Shown here: piece by piece, positions 8,451-15,682 of the stretch
Layout of the letters: every line of letters starts with the position of its first letter
Position numbering within the stretch: position 1 is the first letter of the stretch
Source of the DNA: a virus
Virus record (IMG/VR): IMGVR_UViG_3300042396_000168
Span: 1 to 43,067 of that record
Length of the DNA: 43,067 bases
Direction: 5' to 3' (one strand)
Translations under genes and position numbers: made by a program
The notes under the pieces: model-generated
Told to the model about the DNA's origin: nothing
The model's database searches: none
Seen by the model: only the letters and a program-made list of their open reading frames with translations

Positions 8451-8596
8451 TGTTTGCTCCATTTAGAAAACATATCTATGTATCGGTCAATTGTTTTAGC
8501 AGTCTCGTCATAACCGTCTTGGCCTGTGCCAATAAATGCTCTTAACAGTTTCAATAGTGTTAGCAATTCTGCAATCTCTTCTGTGAGTAATTTCAT
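8447..8596 (-). CDS. Small unknown protein, 49 residues
   Basis: Found by reading the gap between larger genes. The minus strand reads ATGAAATTACTC to a TGA at 8449-8447, giving MKLLTEEIAELLTLLKLLRA... and ending SKWSKQ. The start overlaps the stop of the upstream gene as ATGA (8596-8593), and the stop overlaps the next start the same way, so it is locked into a coupled chain. The leucine-rich amphipathic N-terminus suggests a helix or coiled coil. No function can be assigned. Confidence 0.72.
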   Translation of the reverse strand: MKLLTEEIAELLTLLKLLRAFIGTGQDGYDETAKTIDRYIDMFSKWSKQ

Positions 8597-8931
8597 TTTT
8601 GTGTCTCAGCCTCTTTCAGTAATGCATCAAGTTTCAAGTCAAGCAGGTGTTTAACCTTGACAGCCATTTCAGACTGTACAACTTCTTGACCGTAGTGAGC
8701 TGCAGCTATCGTGTATAGCGTGCGGGAGTTAGGAATAAAACAGCTGAAAAATAACATAGCAAAGCTTGTAAATGCGATATTTCTAAATATACGTATAGAT
8801 GTATCACTCTCTTCACTATGGCCAATAATCCATCCTAGTGGTCCCGCCACTATCCCAATACAGCCTAATAATGTAAGGAATGCACTTAATTTATCGCTTA
8901 CATTTGCCAGGTATATAAATAATTCAATCAT
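8593..8931 (-). CDS. Two-span membrane protein, possible holin or membrane-active protein
   Basis: A 112-residue protein with two hydrophobic segments (about residues 16-37, LSAFLTLLGCIGIVAGPLGW onward, and 50-66, IAFTSFAMLFFSCFIP), then a charged helical tail with YTIAAAHYGQEVV and LDLKLDALLKEAETQK. The pattern IP(N/S)xxTxYxxAAxxxGxE recurs in small phage membrane proteins. It lies in a cluster with the endolysin and other tiny membrane proteins, so a lysis role is possible, but a separate holin-like gene exists at 17495-17677. Its stop forms an ATGA overlap with the next gene. Confidence 0.65.
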   Translation of the reverse strand: MIELFIYLANVSDKLSAFLTLLGCIGIVAGPLGWIIGHSEESDTSIRIFRNIAFTSFAMLFFSCFIPNSRTLYTIAAAHYGQEVVQSEMAVKVKHLLDLKLDALLKEAETQK

Positions 8932-9115
8932 TCCGTATTTCCTGCTTTGCAGTTTTTAATTGTCTTTCCCAATTAGCTAGGTAAGGCTCAATAGCTTCTT
9001 TATCCCATGTGGCATCAGCTGCATGATTAGGTAATCTTCCTGAATACAAAGCCATACCTAATTGCATCTGTGTGATACCTAATCGAATCATTACATCTCT
9101 AGTGCTTACTTTCAT
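8924..9115 (-). CDS. Small helix-turn-helix (MerR/excisionase-like) protein
   Basis: A 63-residue protein from the ATG at 9115 (an ATG at 9127 adds four residues). It has an N-terminal MKVSTRDVMIRLGITQMQLG helix-turn-helix-like segment, then a TWDKEAIEPYLANW block like the wing and anchoring helix of AlpA/MerR-type DNA-binding domains. No effector or nuclease domain is present, so a small DNA-binding regulator is the best guess. It overlaps the genes on both sides. Confidence 0.55.
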   Translation of the reverse strand: MKVSTRDVMIRLGITQMQLGMALYSGRLPNHAADATWDKEAIEPYLANWERQLKTAKQEIRND

Positions 9116-9278
9116 TTTTAATCCCATGAATAATTATAATGGTTTCTAACTCTGCAATTCTCTGTTGAAGTACAGCATTTTGTTCAAATTGATCTTTCGC
9201 TACTTTATACCAATGTACATTCTTATACATTACAAAAAAGAGCGAAGCCCATAAAGCCATATCACCGTAAGACATCAT
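9099..9278 (-). CDS. Small membrane protein with coiled coil; spanin-like candidate
   Basis: A 59-residue protein from the ATG at 9278, chosen because GAGG lies upstream and the longer form would need a TTG at 9293. It has a short hydrophobic N-terminal segment (MALWASLFFVMY), then a charged helix with heptad spacing (DQFEQNAVLQQRIAELE). An N-terminal anchor plus periplasmic coiled coil is the plan of inner-membrane spanins, and the endolysin lies about 0.5 kb upstream. This is an inference from architecture only, and the protein is shorter than most Rz proteins. Confidence 0.5.
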   Translation of the reverse strand: MMSYGDMALWASLFFVMYKNVHWYKVAKDQFEQNAVLQQRIAELETIIIIHGIKNESKH

Positions 9279-9411
9279 TAATTTTGTCCTCAACTATCTT
9301 TATTAAGTCAATACCAATCAATCGAAAAGGTATGTATAAAATGTATATCAATACAAATAAAGGTATTAATACTGTAAGTGAAAACATTGTCTTCCATATA
9401 TCTTTTAACAT
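9262..9411 (-). CDS. Small membrane protein, 49 residues
   Basis: Read directly from the gap. ATG at 9411-9409 gives MLKDIWKTMFSLTVLIPLFV, then LIYILYIPFRLIGI and a charged end, stopping at TGA 9264-9262. There is one long transmembrane segment. The start shares a base with the stop of the upstream gene (TAATG) and has GGGG upstream; the end overlaps the next gene by 17 bases. It belongs to the tiny membrane-gene chain near the endolysin; function unknown. Confidence 0.68.
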   Translation of the reverse strand: MLKDIWKTMFSLTVLIPLFVLIYILYIPFRLIGIDLIKIVEDKINDVLR

Positions 9412-9677
9412 TATTGCCCCATTACTTTTAGTTGATTGTAATTTAAAACAGCTAAACCACCTACAACAGCTTTCATATTGAGTGCTGCATACTCCTCTCC
9501 AGCTAAATAAGCTGTTTTGTACATATGATCAATATTGTCGTCTATTAACGCTCTATCAAGCATATTTTTGTTTCGTGGAGTAAATGAATCATCATTCCAC
9601 TGGTCGCATACGTAATCTTCAAAATCACATATTTCTAAATTTAATACATAGTTAATCGTACTCAGAATATTATCCAT
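9411..9677 (-). CDS. Unknown 88-residue protein
   Basis: An acidic, helical protein (DNILSTINYVLNLEICDFED at the N-terminus) without recognisable motifs. It has a good ribosome site (CTAGGAGAACCAAATG) and its stop is part of a TAATG junction with the next gene. It lies directly below the endolysin, but nothing in the sequence says it acts in lysis. Confidence 0.6.
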   Translation of the reverse strand: MDNILSTINYVLNLEICDFEDYVCDQWNDDSFTPRNKNMLDRALIDDNIDHMYKTAYLAGEEYAALNMKAVVGGLAVLNYNQLKVMGQ

Positions 9678-9686
9678 TTGGTTCTC

Positions 9687-10061
9687 CTAGAAAAATAATA
9701 AATCGCCAATTTTTACCATTTTAACTTTTGTTCTAAAGCGCTTGCCTAAAGGCACATTATTAAAATGCTTATAGCCTTCTGTTAATTTGGTCGTTCTGAG
9801 ATTTCTGAATAACATTTTTCGCGCCAATTCATATTGCTTATCCAACACGTCTCTGTCGGCTTTACGCTTAGGGTGGGGTGTTTTCATACCATGTCGTGCC
9901 CATGTAAATAGTCCTGGATCTCTTTGAATCACATGACATAAATCTTCACCTGGACGGGCGTGTTCAATTAATACTTGACCTACGCCTAGCATAGTATCAA
10001 CTGGTTGGTTTCTTGCCTCGAAATACATTACAGCTACGAGACAACCTATTGATGTTAACAT
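9687..10061 (-). CDS. Cell wall hydrolase, SleB-like (candidate endolysin)
   Basis: A 124-residue protein with the SleB/Hydrolase_2 signature: YFEARNQP with candidate catalytic E15, then LGVGQVLIEHAR, CHVIQRDPGLFTWARHG and a late GYKHFNN. Family members are lytic transglycosylase-type peptidoglycan hydrolases, and several Gram-negative phages use them as endolysins. There is no clear signal peptide; the N-terminus LTSIGCLVAVMY is only mildly hydrophobic. The start has AAAAGGAGCAAAGTATG, and that Shine-Dalgarno lies within a small inverted repeat (10066-10070 with 10082-10086), which might modulate translation. Confidence 0.78.
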   Translation of the reverse strand: MLTSIGCLVAVMYFEARNQPVDTMLGVGQVLIEHARPGEDLCHVIQRDPGLFTWARHGMKTPHPKRKADRDVLDKQYELARKMLFRNLRTTKLTEGYKHFNNVPLGKRFRTKVKMVKIGDLLFF

Positions 10062-10116
10062 ACTTTGCTCCTTTTCATTTTGAGCAGTTTAAAGCTTACT
10101 CAGGCTTTACAACTAA

Positions 10117-10593
10117 TTAATCCCAGTATTGAGATACAAAATCAAGATGTGTAGCTGGTGCCAACTTAGCTAATGACCATGATGTGTAGTTACCATTAGG
10201 AAATGCTACACGAACATTTACATTGATATCATATGGCATGCTATCAATATTTATTACAAACTGTGATGTTTTACATGCACCTGAAACGCTGTAGCTTAAG
10301 CCGAATACTACACCAACATCATTAGAGCTTGTGTTACGCGCAAATGGGCTATGGTCTCCTAATATTTTCCAAATTTCTGCGGAGATGAATCTGTTGATAA
10401 CAAATAAATCTTTATCAGAAATAAGGAATTTCTTAGGTCTCCGTGGAGCTTCCAATTCAGCTTTCAAATTATTTAACAGCATACTAATGAGGCCATCGTT
10501 AGCCAATGCTGCAGAAGTACGTGAGATACCTGAGTTCCCTTTAGAGATTGAAGTAATTTTGTGAAATGATGGTGCTTTCTTTTCGATGATCAT
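10117..10593 (-). CDS. Unknown 158-residue protein
   Basis: A real gene by its strong ribosome site (AAAGGAGAATAAGTATG) and its two-base spacing to the upstream gene. The N-terminal half is basic and helical (LISMLLNNLKAELEAPRRPK) and the C-terminal half beta-rich (SQFVINIDSMPYDINVNVRV). I do not recognise the family. It heads the run leading to the endolysin. Confidence 0.6.
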   Translation of the reverse strand: MIIEKKAPSFHKITSISKGNSGISRTSAALANDGLISMLLNNLKAELEAPRRPKKFLISDKDLFVINRFISAEIWKILGDHSPFARNTSSNDVGVVFGLSYSVSGACKTSQFVINIDSMPYDINVNVRVAFPNGNYTSWSLAKLAPATHLDFVSQYWD

Positions 10594-10595
10594 AC

Positions 10596-10967
10596 TTATT
10601 CTCCTTTGTAGAGTTCAATTTTAAATACAAATATTTCAGGCGGTAAAAGTTCGCCAACAGCGTCAGCGCCAGCAAGCATTTCAGAATACGACAGAGATTC
10701 ATCTGTAATCATCTCAAACTCATCTCCGCAATGAACATACACATGATTTACATCAGCATCTAAACACATTGCTTCAGACAGATGTCCATCTGAAATAGTA
10801 AAGTAAGTATTAACCAGGCTGATGTCATAGTCATTGATTTTTATCCAATCACTATTAAATTCAATATGCTTAAGGGGATGCCCCATGTAATACTGGGCAG
10901 TGAGTAATTTCTTACGGAGTTCAGCTCTATCATCGGTTACAGCTGAAATGTACTCTTTGACTGACAT
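10596..10967 (-). CDS. Unknown 123-residue acidic protein
   Basis: A beta-rich acidic protein with no motif I recognise (for example NDYDISLVNTYFTISDGH and DVNHVYVHCGDEFEMI). It is separated by only two bases from the genes on both sides and has AAGGATTAATCATG as its start region. Function unknown. Confidence 0.58.
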   Translation of the reverse strand: MSVKEYISAVTDDRAELRKKLLTAQYYMGHPLKHIEFNSDWIKINDYDISLVNTYFTISDGHLSEAMCLDADVNHVYVHCGDEFEMITDESLSYSEMLAGADAVGELLPPEIFVFKIELYKGE

Positions 10968-10969
10968 GA

Positions 10970-11170
10970 TTAATCCTTATATAAAATAAATACAGTAGCG
11001 GAAGGGTGATAAGAAGGTGTACCAGGAATACATACAACATCGGTTAAAAACCAATTATCATTAAGAAGGTCTTCTAATGCGCTATAATCTTCTTTACAAT
11101 TTTCAGCTAATTTCAAAATCTTATTACGAGTCTTTCTCTCAGGCTGTTTAATCATTGTTACATTACTCAT
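10970..11170 (-). CDS. Unknown 66-residue protein
   Basis: A small basic-then-acidic protein (QPERKTRNKILKLAENCKED at the N-terminus), preceded by a strong AGAGGTGAGATATG. The end TPSYHPSATVFILYKD looks like a beta hairpin. No family recognised; co-transcribed with its neighbours. Confidence 0.55.
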   Translation of the reverse strand: MSNVTMIKQPERKTRNKILKLAENCKEDYSALEDLLNDNWFLTDVVCIPGTPSYHPSATVFILYKD

Positions 11171-11179
11171 ATCTCACCT

Positions 11180-11311
11180 CTAGTAATAAATTAAAGTTTT
11201 CTCGAAAACCTCTAAAAGACTTTCATTGCTTAGCCTGACTAATGTAAAATTTACTTCACCAGCATCTTCAAGATCTATATACCATTTTGAAGATAATATT
11301 CTATCAATCAT
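11180..11311 (-). CDS. Small unknown protein, 43 residues (47 with upstream ATG)
   Basis: Read from the gap below the HTH gene. ATG at 11311 forms a TAATG junction with the upstream stop and gives MIDRILSSKWYIDLEDAGEV..., ending VFEKTLIYY, with TAG at 11182-11180. An in-frame ATG at 11323 would add four residues. The Shine-Dalgarno of the following gene overlaps its stop region. No function can be assigned. Confidence 0.55.
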   Translation of the reverse strand: MIDRILSSKWYIDLEDAGEVNFTLVRLSNESLLEVFEKTLIYY

Positions 11312-11604
11312 TAAATTGCGCATGTATTAAACCCATACCATTTGCCCACAGGATTAAGAGGGACCGAGAGAAACTTACACATTGGATTTGTAATCTCGAT
11401 TGGTTCTCTATCTTTCTTTTTATAATTGTGCATACATGCTTTTAAGTCAATGCCACTATAAATATAAGTAACACTTCCATTTTTGTTTTTAATCATACCG
11501 ACAGGATCTGCTTCACTACGCATAATTCTGTTTCTAACTGTGTTAGATGTAACTCCAACTTTTTCTGCATACTCATGTATTGTGTACTGTTGTGGCGCTG
11601 TCAT
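11311..11604 (-). CDS. Helix-turn-helix DNA-binding protein
   Basis: A 97-residue protein with an N-terminal MerR-like helix-turn-helix (YTIHEYAEKVGVTSNTVRNR), followed by a positively charged wing (KNKNGSVTYIY, then HNYKKKDREP). It is a likely transcriptional regulator or DNA-bending protein; no effector domain is visible. It directly follows the phage RNA polymerase gene, with AGGAG upstream inside the polymerase 3' end, so a role in timing middle transcription is possible but inferred. Confidence 0.6.
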   Translation of the reverse strand: MTAPQQYTIHEYAEKVGVTSNTVRNRIMRSEADPVGMIKNKNGSVTYIYSGIDLKACMHNYKKKDREPIEITNPMCKFLSVPLNPVGKWYGFNTCAI

Positions 11605-11612
11605 ATAAACTC

Positions 11613-12292
11613 CTATGCGAAAGCATATTCGCTTTCTAGAATTAAATTAATATCAAGATCACCCATCTCAAGATAAGTAAGATCTCCGTCAATATCATCC
11701 ATTATTGGATACAATGGATTTTCTTTATAAAGCTCTACGAAAGTTTCTCGTACAATTCTATATAGATTTGGCATGTCAGCAAATAAACATCCATAGCTGT
11801 CATGAATAGTCGTGATAGTGAAATCACAACGATGTGTAGTAAGCGCCAAGTGTGCTGCATCTAAACTATGAATAACATTAGGTGCTGCTCCTTGAGACTG
11901 CTTACCTTTACTAGGAACTACATCTTCAATGAAACATATTGCTAATTGAAATGTGTTCTCATAATAACCTGTAGATTTACGTGGTCCAATTGGTGGCCCA
12001 TATTGCACATAAATCTTTTTAACTTTACCTTCTGTGTAGTTTTGAACTACAGGAAAGTTTACTACTGGAACATTCCATGATAAGAATTCTTCAATCTTCT
12101 CACAGTTTCTTCCAGCATGTTCAAATATATTTAAAAGACGCATTGGCTTTTCTAATGATGCTTTACAGTCTTCAAATACTAACCGGCCTAGCCATGCACC
12201 CCATTTATGTTCCATGTGGAGCAGTAGCTCAATGCCATGTTTCTTAGCATCTAAGATTTGTTGTTCACCGAGCCCATAACTACTACCCCCGT
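11613..12292 (-). CDS. T7-like RNA polymerase, exon 2 (C-terminal part)
   Basis: Exon 2 runs from the 3' splice site at 12292 to the stop at 11613 and encodes residues 514 (completed codon) to 739 of the spliced polymerase. It starts YGGSSYGLGEQQ, so the catalytic Tyr514 (T7 Tyr639) is formed at the junction. It includes NVIHSLDAAHL, the second catalytic aspartate D678 in IHDSYG (T7 Asp812), and ends EYAFA like the T7 FAFA foot. The in-frame ATG at 12215 begins a 200-residue frame on its own, but residues needed for fingers and palm continuity lie upstream, so independent use is unlikely. Confidence 0.93.
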
Positions 12293-13043
12293 CATTATCT
12301 TCAGCAAGAATCGTTAATCCTTACCCGTAAATTTAGTTTAGTTTTGTTATAAATTAGATTGTAAACTCGCCATACAATTCTAATGATTTTTGTCTTACAC
12401 ATTCTGCAGCTTCTTCGGCAGTTTTAAATAAGCCGAGGTATAATTTCTTTCCTCTATAACCAAGTCTTGCTTGAAATTTACCACTAGGTGTACTTAAAAC
12501 TCCTTTATAACCTGTAGTATTATTTTTAGGTGTTTTAGTATTAATTGCATTTTGAGATTGCGTAGCTAATCTTAAATTCTCGATTCTATTATTTAAAGGA
12601 TTTATATCTATATGATCTATTGTCATACCATCTGGAATTGGACCATTATGCCATTCCCAGATAACTCTATGGACCATATATGTCTTTTGCTTGTGCTCAA
12701 ATTGCTTATAGCCAGAACTGTTAATTGAGCCTACATGTTTATGCTGATTGTTACTATACAATCGAATTAATTCACCATCTTTATAATCATAAAATTCTTT
12801 CCAATACATTATATTTCTCCGAAATAACTAAATTTACTGCTGCATATCACTATGCAGATGAGACTATATCATCACATCTCTAAGAGTGTGGAATGCGCTT
12901 CCCAGGGACTTCCCCGGTACATAATAGTCGTTACACCTTCATCTGAACCATATCTCCCGACAGTATTCAGTAGCTTGGCTCGGTATTGTCTATGGCGAAT
13001 AGAGTTCCACCGAATTCACATTCTTTTATTTCCGCTAGGATTA
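12293..13043 (-). ncRNA. Group I self-splicing intron in the RNA polymerase gene
   Basis: A 751-base intron with several matching group I hallmarks. The 5' exon ends TTCCGT (last base 13044) and pairs with intron GCGGAA to form P1 with the required U-G at the splice site. The intron ends in G (12293). The core has a Q-like element ATACCGAGCCAAGC (about 12973-12988), and P7 is formed by GACTA (12925-12929) with TAGTC (12862-12866). A P9-like hairpin CTGCAT/ATGCAG lies at 12840-12857. The HNH gene is inserted after the core, leaving 61 bases at the 3' end. Removal joins 1540 + 680 bases into exactly 740 in-frame codons, which confirms the boundaries. Confidence 0.92.
12354..12809 (-). CDS. HNH homing endonuclease with AP2 domain (intron-encoded)
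   Basis: A 151-residue protein. The HNH core is HRVIWEWHNGPIPDG then IDHIDINPLNNRIENLR, with the two-histidine DH region and the closing asparagines. The C-terminal AP2 DNA-binding domain reads TGYKGVLSTPSGKFQARL then KKLYLGLFKTAEEAA. Such enzymes nick or cut intronless alleles so that repair copies the intron. It has its own ribosome site (GGAGAAATATAATG) and lies wholly within the group I intron downstream of its catalytic core, so expression need not block folding. Its target should be the uninterrupted polymerase motif-B codons. Confidence 0.93.
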   Translation of the reverse strand: MYWKEFYDYKDGELIRLYSNNQHKHVGSINSSGYKQFEHKQKTYMVHRVIWEWHNGPIPDGMTIDHIDINPLNNRIENLRLATQSQNAINTKTPKNNTTGYKGVLSTPSGKFQARLGYRGKKLYLGLFKTAEEAAECVRQKSLELYGEFTI

Positions 13044-14583
13044 ACGGAAGTGTCATTGTATTACGTTTAACAATCTTACGTCTTTGTTTAGAATCTTTAA
13101 TTCTGTTCCAGAACACTGGTGCTGCAATAGAACCAATATCTGACCATTGTTGTTTGTAGGCTTTTATTTGCGCTACTAGTTGATTTCTAACATCTGATTT
13201 AGGCTCAGAAGCAGTAATCTTTTTCTTTAGTTTAATTAATCCATCTATAAAATCTTCACATTGTAAGATTAAATCTGCAGGCATCCGTGCTATATCATGT
13301 GCTATTTTATTCCATACATGTTCTGCAACGTATGCATATAAGTCTCCAGGTAACTCTAGTGGAACTAAATTAACATATGGTGCTGTTACTTCATCTCGTG
13401 TTAAAGCAGATAAGTGTTGTGAGCCATTAGTTGAACCGTCAATAAAACATTCAACATGTGATTCATACTCTAAATATCTTGGGCCAAGCTTTAGTGAATT
13501 CTTCAATTCAATACATGCTGATAAGAATTGCCACGGTTTATCTCCTGCCATCCAGCCTTGATTTACTTTTGGACTCTCTGCATATGATAATAAAATCTCT
13601 TGGTTGTCTAATACCCATTGATATCGATCTTTAAGATTTATTTTATCTGTTTTAGCGCCATCTTCGCGACCTGAAGAACCTGCCCAATTACTAGCAATTG
13701 ATACACATAACCAAAAGAAACCTTCTTCTCCAATAGCTTTCTTATCTTGACGCATTAAGAGACCTTTAGCAATATCACTAGACTGCTCATGTAGATATGC
13801 TGTTGTAGGGTACTTACGACCTCTGAAATCAAGATAATACATATGATAAAATATGGTGTCCATAAATTTATCTGCTATTGACAGGATAGCCTTTGTTTCT
13901 CGAAGCTTAGTGGCTTTAGCTTGCGGGTTCTGTTGTTCCCATATATCACTGAAAGCATCAGTGTGATTATTCAAAGCCCATTTAGCTACTGTGTAAACTT
14001 CTTTATTTATCTGCCAGCCTGTAGATAAACTTTTATTTATAGCATCAAATACTATTGGATGGGTATCAGGCGTCAGAATACCGGGAACATCCTTATTTCC
14101 TGTCTTAACTAACACTTGTCCTGTAGGATGTTTAAATTCAGTGTAAGATTCGTATGGCACTAATGAAGGTAGTTTACCTTTTGCACCCTCACGGCTTACT
14201 GTTTCCCATAACGCCTGTATCGCAGCATCATCTACTACTTCTACAACATATGTAGCATGCCCATTTCCAGCTGATCCAAGAATAGATCTGAGCATACCAA
14301 GCTCTTCAAATGAATATAGAATGAAAGCACCTGTCTTAGCTGCAACAGATGAATCTTTCTTCATACCTTTTCGGACTGAATGCCCAATGATACTTATTAC
14401 TTCTACCATCAAGATTTGTTTATTTACTGCACCTCTTTTAGGACGTGTGTATAAATATAGATTAGATATTATTACATCTAATATACTTTCTAATTCAATT
14501 TCTTTAAGAAACTTAAGAGGACTCTGAGGAGCAATTTCTAATTGCATTCTACGTGTTAATGATTGCTTCAATCTATTTCGCAT
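13044..14583 (-). CDS. T7-like single-subunit RNA polymerase, exon 1 (N-terminal part)
   Basis: Exon 1 encodes residues 1-513 plus the first base of codon 514. Signatures are YLDFRGRKYP near 250-259 (T7 MDWRGR), D382 in DGSTNGSQH (T7 Asp537), and K506 with RNTMTLP (T7 Lys631). Spliced to 11613-12292 it gives 739 residues, shorter than T7 (883), with the deficit mostly in the N-terminal promoter-recognition domain. Unspliced translation would run 25 codons into the intron and stop at 12967. The start has TTTAGGACTAATATG. The enzyme would transcribe middle and late genes from phage-specific promoters. Confidence 0.94.
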
Positions 14584-14596
14584 ATTAGTCCTAAAG

Positions 14597-14646
14597 AAAA
14601 AAATAAGTGAGTACCTCTAGAAATTCCAAAAAGGAATCCCTAGAGG
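14597..14646 (-). terminator. Long hairpin upstream of the RNA polymerase gene
   Basis: A 14-pair stem (14614-14627 with 14633-14646, two G-U pairs) around a five-base loop begins 6 bases after the stop of the gene ending at 14652. A seven-T run follows on the minus strand after a 10-base gap (14603-14597). The gap makes it a non-classical terminator; an RNase III processing site that separates early messages from polymerase mRNA is an alternative, as known in T7. Confidence 0.62.
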
Positions 14647-14651
14647 CGAAT

Positions 14652-14810
14652 TTAACGTCTTCTTCGATTATAGACGTATTTTGTTTCTAATGTATTAGTA
14701 TCTGAAGCTATAGCAATAGCTGATACAGCAATACCAGTAAAAGCAGGTAATGAATAATTTATTGCTACAATTCCGACTGCAGCTTTACATAAAGATTTTA
14801 ATATTTTCAT
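14652..14810 (-). CDS. Small membrane protein with tetra-arginine tail, 52 residues
   Basis: From the ATG at 14810 (preceded by GGAGATTT) the product is MKILKSLCKAAVGIVAINYS..., with a hydrophobic stretch SLPAFTGIAVSAIAIA and a C-terminal NRRRR. It has one or two membrane segments with the basic tail likely cytoplasmic by the positive-inside rule. The longer frame to 14840 overlaps the upstream gene and is less likely. It is the last early gene before the hairpin and RNA polymerase; function unknown. Confidence 0.6.
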   Translation of the reverse strand: MKILKSLCKAAVGIVAINYSLPAFTGIAVSAIAIASDTNTLETKYVYNRRRR

Positions 14811-14842
14811 AAATCTCCATGCTGCTCTAGTCGGAATCACCG

Positions 14843-15208
14843 CTAGATAGAATATTTCATTTTTACCTGATGGTGTTCAGCTATCGCTAGCATTTTATCA
14901 AAAGTTTTAGATTTAATAATAATTTCAGTTTTACTAGTTGGGCAGTAAATTTTCACTTTCTTACCCCAACCTGGATCATCCATAACTACTAAAGTTGTAA
15001 GATCAAGCTTTACACTTTGCTCTTTCCATGAAGACATTTCTTTAGATTTCTTAGATTCAGTTCTCACTTCACCTTCTACCCATATTTCTGTGGGATCAGA
15101 TGTAGTTAAAGTTCCCTGAAAATTAGCGCGTTCTAAAGCTCTTCTTTGAGACTTTTCAGTTTCAGCAACTGCCGCTCCTGCGCATACTACTAATAATAAT
15201 GGTAACAT
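14843..15208 (-). CDS. Secreted or membrane-anchored early protein, 121 residues
   Basis: The N-terminus MLPLLLVVCAGAAVAETEKS looks like a short signal peptide with an AVA cleavage motif; a lipoprotein reading at VVCAG is also conceivable. The rest is lysine-rich and beta-like (TLVVMDDPGWGKKVKIY then TEIIIKSKTF). An exported early phage protein might act in the envelope, for example in superinfection exclusion, but that is speculation from location alone. The start is preceded by the TCCAAGAGGA leader shared with two other genes here. Confidence 0.62.
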   Translation of the reverse strand: MLPLLLVVCAGAAVAETEKSQRRALERANFQGTLTTSDPTEIWVEGEVRTESKKSKEMSSWKEQSVKLDLTTLVVMDDPGWGKKVKIYCPTSKTEIIIKSKTFDKMLAIAEHHQVKMKYSI

Positions 15209-15215
15209 ATTGAGC

Positions 15216-15225
15216 TCCTCTTGGA
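15216..15225 (-). promoter_or_regulatory. Shared translation leader TCCAAGAGGA, copy 1
   Basis: This 10-base sequence occurs 7-8 bases before three early gene starts (15208, 15449, 15948). It contains an AGAGGA Shine-Dalgarno core plus a conserved TCCA extension. Confidence 0.55.
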
Positions 15226-15266
15226 ATATTATAGGCAGTTTTAGACATACCTAGGTCTTTTATTTG

Positions 15267-15449
15267 TTAAAGGTAGGTTAGTTGATTTTCCGCATTTACT
15301 GCATACACAGTTACGTGTATTCCACGAAAGTTTGCAGCTTCTAAAGCTGCTGTTATTGGTGCGCTGTGCGCTAGTGCTTCTTCAGCACTCGAGAAGTTTA
15401 ATGAGCATCTCAACTCATCATTTGCTGTTTCCAGCATGTATGTAAACAT
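15267..15449 (-). CDS. Small unknown early protein, 60 residues (76 with the upstream start)
   Basis: From the ATG at 15449, preceded by the shared TCCAAGAGGA leader, the product is MFTYMLETANDELRCSLNFS..., with an alpha/beta pattern (AEEALAHSAPITAALEAANF then GIHVTVYAV). An upstream in-frame ATG at 15497 also has AGAGG upstream but lies in the loop of the 5' hairpin next to the promoter-like motif, so it may be occluded. The first gene after that motif. Function unknown. Confidence 0.58.
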   Translation of the reverse strand: MFTYMLETANDELRCSLNFSSAEEALAHSAPITAALEAANFRGIHVTVYAVNAENQLTYL

Positions 15450-15456
15450 TTTATTT

Positions 15457-15466
15457 TCCTCTTGGA
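15457..15466 (-). promoter_or_regulatory. Shared translation leader TCCAAGAGGA, copy 2
   Basis: Identical 10-mer placed 7 bases before the ATG at 15449; supports that start over the longer frame. Confidence 0.55.
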
Positions 15467-15476
15467 TTAAGTTGTG

Positions 15477-15508
15477 AGGTACCTTATTGTACTTCATATA
15501 AGATACCT
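15477..15508 (-). promoter_or_regulatory. Inverted repeat / 5' hairpin joined to promoter-like motif A
   Basis: AGGTATCTTAT (15508-15498) and ATAAGGTACCT (15487-15477) form an 11-pair RNA stem (one U-G; a twelfth pair is possible) with a 10-base loop that contains an ATG. The upstream arm is part of the conserved promoter-like motif. It could be a transcript-protecting 5' stem, a translation switch for the ATG at 15497, or an operator. Confidence 0.55.
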
Positions 15509-15519
15509 CTTTTTCCGCA
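15494..15519 (-). promoter_or_regulatory. Promoter-like motif A
   Basis: A 26-base minus-strand motif, TGCGGAAA then a 5-base variable core, then GGTATCTTATATGA with its leading bases, matches copy B at 16676-16701 in 23 of 26 positions. Both copies lie between genes or at a gene start in the early block and are followed by hairpins. It may be an early host promoter (a TATGAA -10-like element 16 bases after TTGCGG) or a phage polymerase promoter; two copies cannot decide. Confidence 0.55.
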
Positions 15520-15520
15520 A

Positions 15521-15682
15521 TTATTTATAGTCGTATTGACCGACTTTTAGGCCATGAGCTTTACGTTTCTTAGCCATTTTATATTCGCGTGTTGCACGAA
15601 TATCAGCCTGAGTAATTTCATACATCACCCATGCAAGTCCAAAACCTGCCCATAAAAAAGCATAGATCAGAAATAGATTCAT
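15521..15682 (-). CDS. Small single-span membrane protein, 53 residues
   Basis: Read directly from the gap. ATG at 15682 overlaps the upstream stop as ATGA and has AGAAGGAGAATCGCT before it. The product starts MNLFLIYAFLWAGFGLAWVM (one transmembrane segment), followed by a basic cytoplasmic-type tail with EYKMAKKRKAHG, ending QYDYK at TAA 15523-15521. Motif A begins two bases below its stop. Function unknown. Confidence 0.72.
   Translation of the reverse strand: MNLFLIYAFLWAGFGLAWVMYEITQADIRATREYKMAKKRKAHGLKVGQYDYK

Noticed and set aside
12967-13043. 25-codon extension of RNA polymerase exon 1 (LILAEIKECE... to a stop at 12967)
   Set aside because: This is translation into the group I intron; splicing at 13044/12292 restores the conserved polymerase sequence.
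15184-15250. Short minus-strand frame (28 codons) starting before the gene at 14843-15208
   Set aside because: Too short, overlaps the next gene in another frame, and has no ribosome site of its own.
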